Below are positions 1-8,839 of a stretch of DNA of 64,000 nucleotides, piece after piece. Origin of the DNA: Sphingomonas citri (GTDB taxonomy: Bacteria > Pseudomonadota > Alphaproteobacteria > Sphingomonadales > Sphingomonadaceae); assembly GCF_019429485.1 (NCBI RefSeq), contig NZ_JAHXZN010000003.1, positions 1 to 64,000 of the forward strand. Direction: 5' to 3'. The position numbers and the translations under genes were made by a program. The notes under the pieces were generated by a model that saw nothing but the letters and a program-made list of their open reading frames with translations, made no database searches and was not told the DNA's origin. Numbering within the stretch: the first letter of the stretch is position 1; every line of letters starts with the position of its first letter.

Positions 1-113
1 TTCTCACGCGAGCGTTCCCAGCCGAGCACCATCCCGGCCGCGGTCGCCACCACCAGCCGGCCAATCGCATCGATCCAGAAAGCGACGTCCGGTGCCGCTG
101 ATGCTTCGATCAT
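1..113 (-). CDS. MgtC/SapB-family membrane protein, N-terminal fragment
   Basis: The reading frame starts at an ATG at 113 and runs off the left edge, leaving 37 residues. The fragment ends in a first membrane segment with GRLVVATAAGMVLGWERSRE, which matches the start of MgtC/SapB inner-membrane proteins (small hydrophobic residues followed by G-x-E-R). The start codon overlaps the stop of the upstream sulfite oxidase gene as ATGA, so the two are probably translationally coupled. MgtC proteins are linked to magnesium limitation and ATP-synthase control in other bacteria; what this one does here is not visible. Only the N-terminus can be judged. Confidence 0.6.
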   Translation of the reverse strand, partial: MIEASAAPDVAFWIDAIGRLVVATAAGMVLGWERSRE

Positions 114-1177
114 TCGACCAGCACGTGAACGTGATGCCAGGCGGTGCACAGATAGCCGGCGAAATTCCACATCGTATCCGGCCGCTCGGGCTGTCCCTGC
201 CCGGTCTCGTCGAAGGCACGGGCGACAAGGTGCTGGCGTCCCTTGGCAAGTGTGGCGTCAAGGATCCAGCGCCGCCAGCCCCAGCGCGTCTCCGGATCAT
301 CGGCGAAGGTCGCCTGTTGCCAGTCGCGACCGCCGTTCACCGACACTTCGATCCGAGAAATACGGCGGTCATAGGCAATGGCATATCCCTCAATCCGCAC
401 CTCTCCGGCGGCCAAACTCTCGCCCGCACCGGGCGAGCAGATCGCGGCGTTGAGCGGCATGGCATTGATCGTCAGACCCTGGCTCCAGTCGACGGTGTCG
501 CTCGTCACAGCGGCGGGGAAGAGCTTGTAGTCGTGCGCCTGGATCGGTGCCTCGGAGGGCGTTTCACGCACCTCGATCCGTGTCAGCCATTTGGCGCTGC
601 GGACCCCGGCATAGCCAGGCACCACCATGCGGAGCGGGGCGCCATGTTCGGGCGTCAGCGGCTCGCCATTCATCGCCCAGGCGAGGAGTACGTCGGGCTC
701 CCGCGCCTTGCTCATGGCGATCGATACCCCGAACAAGGCTTCTTCACCCTCCACGTCCACCTCGTCCGCGCCGGTGAACGCCACGAACAGCTCGGACGCA
801 TCCGGCGCGCCGACCGCATCGAGCACATCGGCCAAGCGTACGCCGGTCCACTCCGCATTGCCGATCGCGCCTACGTCCCACGGATCGCCGGAGGTGTTGG
901 CGACCTGCTGGAGATCGGTACGCCGGTTGCCGGCGCACTGGAGAACCGCCGTTACCGTGCGCGTGGCAAACGTGCTCTTCAGTTCCTGCACCGAGAAGAA
1001 GCGGCTCGCCATGCCCCTCCCGCTCACCTCGATCCGATGATTGGCGGGCAGATCCGGCACCGGCCCGTGGCTGCGCACGTAGAACAGCGCCTGCGGCGTC
1101 AGAAACCGCTCGATCAACGCACCGGGCGTCGGCTCGGCATTGTAGGGATCAGAACTGCGCTCGATCATATCGGTCAT
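110..1177 (-). CDS. Molybdopterin-dependent sulfite oxidase family protein (no export signal)
   Basis: 355 residues with the sulfite oxidase fold: an N-terminal oxidoreductase molybdopterin-binding domain (about residues 30-220) and a C-terminal Mo-co dimerisation domain (about 240-350). The molybdenum-ligand cysteine is Cys81 in the motif LQCAGNRR. Family members oxidise sulfite to sulfate. There is no Tat or Sec signal, so it probably acts in the cytoplasm, unlike the second family member at 3434. It is divergent from the LysR gene and overlaps the downstream MgtC-family gene by 4 bp. The electron acceptor is not evident because no heme domain is fused. Confidence 0.85.
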   Translation of the reverse strand: MTDMIERSSDPYNAEPTPGALIERFLTPQALFYVRSHGPVPDLPANHRIEVSGRGMASRFFSVQELKSTFATRTVTAVLQCAGNRRTDLQQVANTSGDPWDVGAIGNAEWTGVRLADVLDAVGAPDASELFVAFTGADEVDVEGEEALFGVSIAMSKAREPDVLLAWAMNGEPLTPEHGAPLRMVVPGYAGVRSAKWLTRIEVRETPSEAPIQAHDYKLFPAAVTSDTVDWSQGLTINAMPLNAAICSPGAGESLAAGEVRIEGYAIAYDRRISRIEVSVNGGRDWQQATFADDPETRWGWRRWILDATLAKGRQHLVARAFDETGQGQPERPDTMWNFAGYLCTAWHHVHVLVE

Positions 1178-1323
1178 GGACGATCAAACGTCGCGGGCAC
1201 GCGTAACGCTTCAAGTCTTCGAGACCATCGCAGACGAAAGGCTGCCGACCATTCCGATATCCAGATTGGAATGACCATATCAAACGGTTGGTCGTATCGA
1301 TCTAAGTACGCGATATATGCTGC
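1178..1323. promoter_or_regulatory. Divergent promoter region with LysR-type dyad
   Basis: This 146-bp gap separates the minus-strand sulfite oxidase from the plus-strand lysR gene, the usual site for LysR control. It holds the inverted repeat CATTCC (1250-1255), twelve bases, GGAATG (1268-1273), a T-N11-A-like arrangement typical of LysR-type binding sites. That LysR binds here and controls both directions is inference. Confidence 0.45.
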
Positions 1324-2196
1324 ATGACTTTGGAGCAGCTCAGAATATTCGTCGGTGTCGCGGAGCGCGAACACGTCACCAAGGCAGCGGAGGCGCTGAA
1401 CGTCACGCAGTCTGCTGCCTCCGGGGCGGTTGCGGCCCTCGAAGCGCGCTACGGCGTTCCGCTGTTCCACCGCGTCGGGCGTGGCATCCAGCTTACCGAG
1501 GCAGGCCGCGGCTTTCTGGAGGAAGCGCGCGCGGTGCTGGGGCGGGCAGCGCATGCCGAGACGATGCTCGCGGACTATGCCGGGCTCGCGCGTGGTTCGT
1601 TGCGGATCGTCGCCAGCCAGACGATCGCGAGCTATTGGTTGCCGGCAAAGCTCGCCGCCTTCCACGAACGCCACCCACAGATCGCGGTCGAGCTGGCGAT
1701 CGACAACACCGAAGGCGCGGCAGCGCAGGTGTTGAGCGGCGCGGCGGAACTCGGCTTTGTCGAGGGCGAGGTGGACGAACCGGCGCTTGCCCACTGGAAT
1801 GTCGGGCATGACCCAATGGTGCTGGTCGGCCGCGAGGAAGCCGAACGCATCGACGAGGCCTGGCTGCGCACTACACGCTGGATCGTCCGTGAGCAGGGAT
1901 CGGGTACGCGCTCGACTTTCGAGGACGTGCTGCGAACGCGCGGGTTTGATCCGGCCCAGCTGACGATAGCGATGACGCTGCCGTCCAACGAGGCGGTGCG
2001 CACCGCCGTTGAGGCCGGTGCCGGCGTTGCCGTCTTGTCGCGATTGGTCGTCGCGCGCGCGCTCAAGGCTGGCGATCTCGTCGAGCTGCCGCTCGGGCTG
2101 CCCGACCGCGCCTTCCACGCGCTGCGCCACAAGGAACGCTATCGCACCCGCGCGGCCGACGCGCTGACGGATCTCATCAAGGAGCAGGTCGCATGA
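1324..2196 (+). CDS. LysR-family transcriptional regulator
   Basis: 290 residues with the standard LysR layout: an N-terminal winged helix-turn-helix (residues 1-60, with TKAAEALNVTQSAASGAVAALE) and a periplasmic-binding-protein-like effector domain (about 90-290). It is CysB/CysL-like in its general pattern. It is divergent from the sulfite oxidase gene and overlaps the TDT transporter by 4 bp (ATGA at 2193), so it is co-transcribed with transporter, sulfite dehydrogenase and cytochrome. The context suggests a regulator that responds to sulfite or a related sulfur compound and controls both arms. The effector is inferred only. Confidence 0.88.
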   Translation: MTLEQLRIFVGVAEREHVTKAAEALNVTQSAASGAVAALEARYGVPLFHRVGRGIQLTEAGRGFLEEARAVLGRAAHAETMLADYAGLARGSLRIVASQTIASYWLPAKLAAFHERHPQIAVELAIDNTEGAAAQVLSGAAELGFVEGEVDEPALAHWNVGHDPMVLVGREEAERIDEAWLRTTRWIVREQGSGTRSTFEDVLRTRGFDPAQLTIAMTLPSNEAVRTAVEAGAGVAVLSRLVVARALKAGDLVELPLGLPDRAFHALRHKERYRTRAADALTDLIKEQVA

Positions 2197-3344
2197 CTGC
2201 CGACACGCACTCCGTTCTCAGCGGCCTCAAGCCGCTCAGCCGGCTCGATCACCCCCGCGAGATGATCCGCCAGTTCACGCCCAACTGGTTCGCCGCGACG
2301 ATGGGCACGGGCATCCTTGCCCTCGCGCTGCCGCAGGTGCCCGGCATCGGGCCTTCGCTTAAACCTGTCGGCGAGGTGTTGTGGTTCTTCAATATCGCGC
2401 TCTTCGCGCTGTTCGCCGGCCTCTATGGCGCGCGCTGGGTGATGTTCGGGCACGAGGCGCGGCGCATCTTCGGGCACAACACCGTGTCGATGTTCATCGG
2501 GACCATTCCGATGGGGCTGGCGACGATCATCAACGGCTGTCTCGCCTTCGGCATCGCGCGGTTCGGAAATGGCATCGTGCCGGTCGCGCATATCCTGTGG
2601 TGGATCGACGTCGCCATGTCGCTCGCCTGCGGCGTGCTGATCCCCTACCTGATGTTTACCCGCCACGAGCACAGCCTGGACGGCATGACCGCCGTATGGC
2701 TGCTGCCGGTCGTCGCTGCCGAAGTGGCGGGCGCCAGCGGCGGGCTGCTCGCGCCGCATCTAACCGATCCCCACGCGCAGATAGTGACGCTCGCGACCTC
2801 CTATGTGCTGTGGGCCTATTCGGTGCCGGTCGCGTTTGGCATCCTCGCCATCCTCATCCTGCGCATGGCACTCCACAAGTTGCCGCATGAAAGCATGGCG
2901 GCATCTTCCTGGTTGGCGCTGGGGCCGATCGGCACGGGTGCTCTGGGCATGCTGGTGCTCGGCGCGGATGCGCCGGCGATCCTCACCGCGCACGGGCTAG
3001 CCGGCGTCGGCACCGTCGCGCAGGGGATCGGCGTTGTCGCCGGGCTCTGCCTTTGGGGTTTCGGCCTGTGGTGGCTGGCGCTCGCGACGCTTATCACCAT
3101 CCGCTACTGGCGCGCGGGCGTGCCGTTCAACCTCGGCTGGTGGGGCTACACCTTCCCGCTCGGCGTCTACACCGTCGCCACCTTCCGCCTCGGCACGACG
3201 CTGAACCTTATGTTTTTCGGTATCGTCGGCACGGTGCTGACGGTTGCGCTCGCGGCGATGTGGCTGCTGGTCGGTGCCAAGACGCTAGCCGGTGCATGGC
3301 GGGGCAACCTGTTCGTCTCGCCCTGCATCGCCACCCCGAACTGA
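2193..3344 (+). CDS. TDT family transporter (TehA/SSU1-like), probable sulfite exporter
   Basis: 383 residues, almost entirely hydrophobic, with about ten predicted membrane segments. It shows the TDT (tellurite-resistance/dicarboxylate transporter, SLAC1/TehA/SSU1) signature region near the N-terminus, FTPNWFAATMGTGILALAL, and an internal IGTIPMGLATI segment. Members export or channel small anions; fungal SSU1 and several bacterial relatives export sulfite. The 4-bp overlap with lysR and the following sulfite dehydrogenase (90 bp downstream) support sulfite as substrate. Malate or another anion cannot be excluded from sequence alone. Confidence 0.85.
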   Translation: MTADTHSVLSGLKPLSRLDHPREMIRQFTPNWFAATMGTGILALALPQVPGIGPSLKPVGEVLWFFNIALFALFAGLYGARWVMFGHEARRIFGHNTVSMFIGTIPMGLATIINGCLAFGIARFGNGIVPVAHILWWIDVAMSLACGVLIPYLMFTRHEHSLDGMTAVWLLPVVAAEVAGASGGLLAPHLTDPHAQIVTLATSYVLWAYSVPVAFGILAILILRMALHKLPHESMAASSWLALGPIGTGALGMLVLGADAPAILTAHGLAGVGTVAQGIGVVAGLCLWGFGLWWLALATLITIRYWRAGVPFNLGWWGYTFPLGVYTVATFRLGTTLNLMFFGIVGTVLTVALAAMWLLVGAKTLAGAWRGNLFVSPCIATPN

Positions 3345-3433
3345 TCCGCCATGATGATCGGATCAGTCGGTCCGATCACTTGCAGAATGCCCCTTCGATC
3401 CGCCAGCGTGACTGGCCACAGGAGAGCCTTGTC

Positions 3434-4669
3434 ATGGACAATTTCGACGCCGGGCTGGCGAGTGAGACCAGCCGTCGCCGCTTCCTCAGCCATGCCGCGC
3501 TCGGCACCGCCGGCCTTGCCGCCGCGCCGGCACTGGCGCAGCAGCTCGTCGACCTGAAGCTGCCCGGCGGCAATGCCGAGCGGCCGATGACCAGCGCCTT
3601 TCCCGGCAAGGGCAGCATGATCCTCCAGCGCGTCCATCCACCCTTGCTGGAGACGCCGATGGAGGTCTTCGACAAGTCGGTGTTCACGCCCAACGACCAG
3701 TTCTTCGTCCGCTGGCACTGGGCCGACATACCGACCTCGATCGACGTGGAAAGTTTCCGCCTCAACGTCTTCGGCCACGTCAATCGGCCGCTGTCGATCA
3801 GCCTCGCTCAGCTGCTGCGCCTTCCACGGGTCGAGATGGCGGCGGTGAACCAGTGCTCGGGCAACAGCCGCGGGCTGTTCCAGCCGCGCGTCGCCGGCGC
3901 GCAATGGGGCAATGGCGCGATGGGCAACGCCAAGTGGCTCGGCGTTCGCCTGCGCGACGTGCTCGACCTCGCCGGGGTCAAGGCAGGCGCGGTGCAGGTG
4001 CGCTTCGGCGCTCTCGATCAGCCGGTCGTGGCGGGCGCTCCTGACTTCGAGAAGGCACTCGACATCGACCATGCCCGCGACGGCGAGGTCATGATCGCCT
4101 TCGGCATGAACGGCGAGCAACTGCCGCTCCTCAACGGCTTTCCCTGCCGGCTGATCGTGCCGGGCTGGTACTCGACCTATTGGGTCAAGATGCTGAACGC
4201 GATCGAGGTACTGCCCGGCCCTGACGACCAGTATTGGATGGCCAAGGCCTACAAGATCCCCGCGACACCCGGCGCGAATGTCGCGCCCGGTGCCAAGGAC
4301 TTCCCGACCGTACCGATCAATCGCATGATCCCGCGTAGCTGGATGACCAGCCTGCCCGATGGTCAGGCGATCGCCTATGAAGCGTCGATCCCGGTCGGCG
4401 GCATCGCAATGGGCGGCGATTGCGGCGTCGCCAAGGTCGATGTGTCGTCGGACGGTGGCCGCACCTGGTACAGGACGACGCTCGGAGCGGACGAGGGCAG
4501 GTACAGCTTCCGGCGCTGGGACGGGCGGGTGCCGCTGAGACGCGGGCCTAACCCCATCATGGTGCGCTGCTGGAACACCAACGGTGTCGCTCAGCCGATG
4601 AAGCCGATCTGGAATCCCGGCGGGTTCATGCGCGGCAACATTGAAACCACCACCATCATCGCGGCCTGA
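3434..4669 (+). CDS. Periplasmic sulfite dehydrogenase, molybdenum subunit (SorA/SoxC-like)
   Basis: 411 residues. A twin-arginine signal is seen at residues 13-36 (SRRRFLSHAALG, cleavage after APALAQ). The molybdopterin domain follows, with the Mo-ligand cysteine Cys141 in VNQCSGNSRG, then the C-terminal dimerisation domain with GG.AMGG and WNPGGF near the end. Family members oxidise sulfite in the periplasm and pass electrons to a c-type cytochrome; the adjacent gene encodes one. The ATG at 3434 was chosen because it precedes the Tat signal; the frame is open further upstream but there it lies inside the transporter gene. It could equally be called SoxC-like; no sox genes are nearby. Confidence 0.85.
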   Translation: MDNFDAGLASETSRRRFLSHAALGTAGLAAAPALAQQLVDLKLPGGNAERPMTSAFPGKGSMILQRVHPPLLETPMEVFDKSVFTPNDQFFVRWHWADIPTSIDVESFRLNVFGHVNRPLSISLAQLLRLPRVEMAAVNQCSGNSRGLFQPRVAGAQWGNGAMGNAKWLGVRLRDVLDLAGVKAGAVQVRFGALDQPVVAGAPDFEKALDIDHARDGEVMIAFGMNGEQLPLLNGFPCRLIVPGWYSTYWVKMLNAIEVLPGPDDQYWMAKAYKIPATPGANVAPGAKDFPTVPINRMIPRSWMTSLPDGQAIAYEASIPVGGIAMGGDCGVAKVDVSSDGGRTWYRTTLGADEGRYSFRRWDGRVPLRRGPNPIMVRCWNTNGVAQPMKPIWNPGGFMRGNIETTTIIAA

Positions 4670-4683
4670 GGAGCGAGCAAATC

Positions 4684-5166
4684 ATGAAGACTCCGTCTCC
4701 CGGCATGATGGCTGCTGGCCTGATCGGCCTGACCGGCATCATCCTCGTCTCGATCGGCGCGCCGAGCAGCCGCAAGGCGCCCGTTCCGATCTCCGAGATG
4801 TCTGAGCCGGCACCGGCCGCCAGCGTGTCAGCGCGCGGCTTCTCGCTTGCCTCGACCAGCGTCGACCTGCCGGCCGACGACGCGACCTACCCCGACGGTC
4901 CGCACGCCGACGTCATCAATGCCAATTGCACCTCGTGCCACTCAGCCAGCATGGCGCTGACCCAGCCTGCGCTATCGGCGGATCAGTGGAAGGCGACCGT
5001 CACCAAGATGCGTGAGGTGTATAAGGCGCCAGTGGCCGAGAAGGACGTCGATGCGATCGTTGCTTATCTCACCGCTATGCCGAGCCAGAAGGTGGCACCC
5101 GCGACCGGCAAGGCGCAGGACCCGGACCCCAAAGTGGCTCCTGATGTCTCAGGTGGAACCGGCTAA
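4684..5166 (+). CDS. c-type cytochrome, probable electron acceptor of the sulfite dehydrogenase
   Basis: 160 residues with an N-terminal membrane/signal segment (about 8-26), a low-complexity linker, and one heme-c site, NCTSCHS (Cys82, Cys85, His86). The segment AIVAYLTAM is the usual C-terminal helix of class I cytochromes; a Met for the sixth heme position is plausibly in that region. It starts 14 bp after the dehydrogenase gene, in the SorAB arrangement. The N-terminal segment lacks a clear cleavage site, so the protein may stay membrane-anchored in the periplasm. Confidence 0.83.
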   Translation: MKTPSPGMMAAGLIGLTGIILVSIGAPSSRKAPVPISEMSEPAPAASVSARGFSLASTSVDLPADDATYPDGPHADVINANCTSCHSASMALTQPALSADQWKATVTKMREVYKAPVAEKDVDAIVAYLTAMPSQKVAPATGKAQDPDPKVAPDVSGGTG

Positions 5167-5229
5167 CCGATCTACTTCCATAATCCCGAAATACCATCCC
5201 AATCGGGACGGTCGCCGGAATGCTTGTCA

Positions 5230-7332
5230 CTAAATCGGCGACTGTAGCGGCGATCTGGCGCCATTCTTGGTGAGAAGCGTGGCAAGCTTGCTTGCAAGAT
5301 CATGATGCCGAAACGGCTTCTCAAGTCGGGGAAAGCCAGCTTCAATGCCCAGGCTGTCGGAATATCCTGAGACGATCAACACGGGCAGGTCGGGGCGATC
5401 TTGCAAGATCGAATGTGCCAGTTCGACCCCGGTCATGCCCGGCATCAGATGATCGGTCACGAGAACGTCGATATGCGGATGTTCACCAAATGCCTGCAAC
5501 GCTTCCGCCCCGGAGCGCGCCTCGATGACCTCGAAACCGATTTCCGCCAGCATGTCGGCCGTACTGGCCCTCACCACATCTTCGTCATCGACGAGAACGG
5601 CGATTCCCGTTACCAGCGGATCATACGCCTGCGACGATGCGACCGGAGCGTGAGCCATCCGGCTAAGCGGCAACCACAGGCTGATCGTCGTTCCTGCGCC
5701 CAACTCGCTTTCGATCGTCATAGCGCCCCCGAGCTGAAGCGTCAGGCCATGCGCCATTGACAGGCCGAGGCCTGTGCCCTTGCCGATGCCCTTGGTCGAA
5801 AAGAACGGTTCGATCGCCCTAAGGCGTGTCGCCTCGTCCATGCCTTCCCCGTTGTCGGAAAGTTCGATCACGACATAGCTCCCTGGCGGTACATCGGGAT
5901 GCTGACGACCGGGGCTACGCCGATGCGCAGAAAGGCTAAGCCTCCCGCCGCGCGGCATGGCGTCGCGTGCGTTCAACGACAGGTTGATGATCGCCATCTC
6001 AACCTGATGAGCGTCTGCGTGCGCGAGCGGCAGGTCTTCTCCCACTTCCACATGCAACGGGATCAGCGGCCCGGTCGTCGTCGCAACAAGGTCGCTGATC
6101 CCACGCACCAGTGCCCCAGCATCGACAGGTTCGACCTTCAAGGGCTGGCGGCGTGCGAAGGCCAGGAGGCGCTGCACCAGCGTCCTTGCCCGTTCAGCGG
6201 ATTGCAGGGCGCCTTCGATCAGCCGCTGTTCGCGTTCCCCTCCAACCTTGCGGCGTTGAAGAAGATCAAGGCTGCCGAGGATCGGCGTCAACAGGTTGTT
6301 GAAGTCATGTGCGACCCCGCCGGTCAGCTGGCCCATCGATTCGAGCTTTTGTGACTGGCGGAGCGCCTCCTGGGCCGCCACCAGCTCACGGGTCCGTTGC
6401 TCGACAAGATGTTCCAGTGTTGCAGCGGAACTGCGCAAGGCATCTTCCATTCGCTTGCGCTCAGTGATGTCGATCGAGAGGCCGTCGAGGGTCTGTAACG
6501 TTCCGTCAGGGCCGAAGCCGGGCTGACCCCTGATCTCGATCCAGCGAACCTCGCCCGCCGGCGTCCGCAATCTATACTCGATATGGTATTCGACACCCTG
6601 CGTCAGACTGGCTTCGATCGCAGCGAGTACACGGGCGCTGTCGTCTTCATGGATCGCGGCATGGAGATCGGCATAGGTGAACGGTAAGTCAGGGTTGCGG
6701 CCGAAGTTAATTCGGCACAGCTCGGAGGTTCGCAACTCGCCCGTCGCGACGTCAAAGGACCAGATCCCCATCTTTCCGGCCGACAACATCAGCGCACGCT
6801 GACGATCGGCGTCACCCGCCACGCGCAGCAGCCTGGCGTTCTCGATTGCGATGCCAGCGAGTGTCGCCAGTCCCTCAAGGCGCCGGATTGTGACAGGATC
6901 ATGGTCACGGACGTCCGACCAATAGGCACCAAGGGCGGCAACAGGGACCGGCGCTCCAATCGGGGCCAGCATCATGCTGCGGACGAATGTTGGTGCATAC
7001 GCATCCTGCGGTATGCGTGGGTCGATCCCCGTGTCGGGAACGACCACCGTCTGTCGGTGCTGCATCGCCCATCCCGAAACGCATTCACCGACCGGGAAGC
7101 GATTGCCGGACCATAGCTTTCCGACCGCATCTTCGGCGGCATAGAAGCAATGGTCGTCTTCGCGGATCACCACCGCGATGCCCTCTGCGCCCAAGGCTGC
7201 CCGGGCGGTCTGACGCAAAACCTCGACTACCGCATCCAATGATTTGGCATGAGCGAGCTTGCTGCTCGCATCGATCAGCAGCGTCTCCGTACCCAACGGG
7301 TGCTCGGGCGTCGGTGCGGGAAAATGCGGCAT
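5230..7332 (-). CDS. Hybrid sensor histidine kinase, GAF-PAS-HisKA-HATPase-REC
   Basis: 700 residues without membrane segments. The order is GAF (about 20-170), PAS/PAC (about 185-295), a short coiled coil, HisKA with the phosphorylated His342 (GGVAHDFNNLL), HATPase_c (DNGEGMD and GKGTGLGLSMAHG), and a C-terminal receiver domain with Asp627 (VTDHLMPG). Such soluble hybrid kinases often pass phosphate to a separate response regulator or HPt; none is adjacent. It converges on the cytochrome gene (63 bp between stops). Its signal is unknown; the GAF domain shows no chromophore-binding cysteine that I can identify with confidence. Confidence 0.9.
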   Translation of the reverse strand: MPHFPAPTPEHPLGTETLLIDASSKLAHAKSLDAVVEVLRQTARAALGAEGIAVVIREDDHCFYAAEDAVGKLWSGNRFPVGECVSGWAMQHRQTVVVPDTGIDPRIPQDAYAPTFVRSMMLAPIGAPVPVAALGAYWSDVRDHDPVTIRRLEGLATLAGIAIENARLLRVAGDADRQRALMLSAGKMGIWSFDVATGELRTSELCRINFGRNPDLPFTYADLHAAIHEDDSARVLAAIEASLTQGVEYHIEYRLRTPAGEVRWIEIRGQPGFGPDGTLQTLDGLSIDITERKRMEDALRSSAATLEHLVEQRTRELVAAQEALRQSQKLESMGQLTGGVAHDFNNLLTPILGSLDLLQRRKVGGEREQRLIEGALQSAERARTLVQRLLAFARRQPLKVEPVDAGALVRGISDLVATTTGPLIPLHVEVGEDLPLAHADAHQVEMAIINLSLNARDAMPRGGRLSLSAHRRSPGRQHPDVPPGSYVVIELSDNGEGMDEATRLRAIEPFFSTKGIGKGTGLGLSMAHGLTLQLGGAMTIESELGAGTTISLWLPLSRMAHAPVASSQAYDPLVTGIAVLVDDEDVVRASTADMLAEIGFEVIEARSGAEALQAFGEHPHIDVLVTDHLMPGMTGVELAHSILQDRPDLPVLIVSGYSDSLGIEAGFPRLEKPFRHHDLASKLATLLTKNGARSPLQSPI

Positions 7333-7821
7333 CGGCTACTCCTGGCCGCATAGCACAGATCGTGCCCCGAAGGCATTGCGGCTCGCCGACGAAGTCGGCA
7401 CACAACGCATGGCGATCCGAAAAGATCAACTATCCATGTGATGATCTGCAAATTGCCCGGCTGTCGGCTTACGTCCTCTGTGTCGGACAGCCTATGAGCC
7501 CCGCTCGACTTTCTCCTGTCGCGCTGCGAGTTCACCCCATTTCACGGCAGCCCTGAGATGCATGGCGGCGACATGCTCCAGTGACGAAGCAGCGGCGCTC
7601 GCGCGCTCGCGTGTTTCGTTTTCACGGTACATCGATGAGTGGTTCTTGGGCATGTCACCCTTCCGAAAGGCCGGGCGTTACGAGCAGCCAGAGCGACAGA
7701 CATACAGGTAGACCCAGACGGCTACAACGGATCGATACTGTCCCATGTCACCATCCTTTGCGGGAATCTGCACTATCGTCCAATCCTCACCTTTTGCTGT
7801 TGGACAGTTGGGGATCTGGCT
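7333..7821. other. Non-coding gap between kinase gene and IS21 remnant
   Basis: About 490 bp without a convincing gene. Short open frames are present on both strands but none has a recognisable protein motif together with a ribosome binding site. The stretch should hold the promoter of the histidine kinase (minus strand) and then DNA abutting the insertion element. No repeat or RNA gene was recognised. Confidence 0.5.
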
Positions 7822-7937
7822 TGTGGATCGGCGTGGAAAAAGGACCCCGGTAGCGAGGTGATCGGCGTCGAAAAAGGACCCCTCATCCCGGTGGTCTAGG
7901 CTGCTCGCTTGGCGGTGTGTCAGGCGGCGAGATCGGG

Positions 7938-8342
7938 ATGCTGGTATTGGAGACGGTGTTGAGGATCCGGCGCGAGCACGCGTCGGGCAAGGCCATCAAG
8001 GCGATAGCGCGGGACCTGCACCTGTCGCGCAAGGTGGTGCGCAAGGCGATTCGGGCGCCGGAGGCGGACATGGGCTACCGATGCGAGGTTCAGCCGCTGC
8101 CCAAGCTGGGGCCGTTCCAGGCGCGACTGGACGCGTTGCTGGAGGAGGACGAGGCGCGGCCGCGGCGCGAGAAGCTGCGGCTCACGCGCATCCACGATCT
8201 GCTGCTGCGTGAGGGGTTTGACGGCTCGTACGACGCAGTGCGCCGCTATGCAGCGCGCTGGCGGCAGGTTCGGCGTCGCGACGTGATGGATGCGCCGGCG
8301 TTCATCCCGCTGCTGTTCCGGCCGGGCGAGGCCTATCAGTGA
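7938..8342 (+). pseudogene. istA: istA transposase, truncated after the N-terminal domain
   Basis: The frame encodes the N-terminal DNA-binding part of an IS21 IstA transposase: a helix-turn-helix with IKAIARDLHLSRKVVRKAIR, a linker, and FIPLLFRPGEAYQ. In full-length IstA the sequence continues directly into the DDE catalytic core (FDW...); here a stop (TGA at 8340) and istB sequence follow, so the entire catalytic domain is missing. The start used here is the ATG at 7938; an earlier GTG at 7917 is possible. A DNA-binding fragment might still be produced and could in principle compete at the ends. Confidence 0.8.
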
Positions 8343-8839
8343 CGGCACGCCCATCAACGAGGGGCTGGTGCGCTCGCTGTACAGCGGCTCGTTTCTTCCG
8401 GGCAGGCGCAACGTCGTGCTGGTCGGCGGAACTGGCACCGGCAAGACGCATCTCGCCGCCGCCATCACGGCCAATGTGGTACGGGCCGGCGCCCGCGGGC
8501 GCTATTTCAACACGGTGGATCTGGTGAACCGGCTCGAAGGAAACCCGCCTCGGCAAGGCCGGCACGCTGGCGGCCCAGCTCTCGCGCCTGGACCTCGTGG
8601 TCCTCGACGAGCTTGGCTACCTGCCGTTTGCCCGCTCGGGCGGTCAACTGCTCTTCCACCTCGTCAGCAAGCTCTACGAGCAGACCTCGGTCATCGTGAC
8701 CACGAACCTCGCCTTTGGCGAGTGGCCGACCGTCTTTGGCGACCCCAAGATGACCACCGCGCTGCTCGACCGCATTACCCACCACTGCGACATCGTCGAA
8801 ACCGGCAACGACAGCTGGCGATTCAAGCACCGCAGCTGA
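8341..8839 (+). pseudogene. istB: istB helper ATPase, 5'-deleted and frameshifted
   Basis: The sequence picks up inside IstB at DGTPINEGLVRSLYSG and shows Walker A GGTGTGKTHLA, then breaks near 8538-8545, where two bases appear to be missing relative to the expected RLEEEARLGKAG reading. In the next frame it continues with Walker [15 protein letters not shown] and ends with [16 protein letters not shown]. The N-terminal third is lost in the deletion that also removed the 3' end of istA. Neither piece can form a working AAA+ helper. Confidence 0.8.

Noticed and set aside
7581..7853. A 90-codon frame upstream of the IS21 element
   Set aside because: It reads through the IS21 left end, has no motif, and no ribosome binding site was found.
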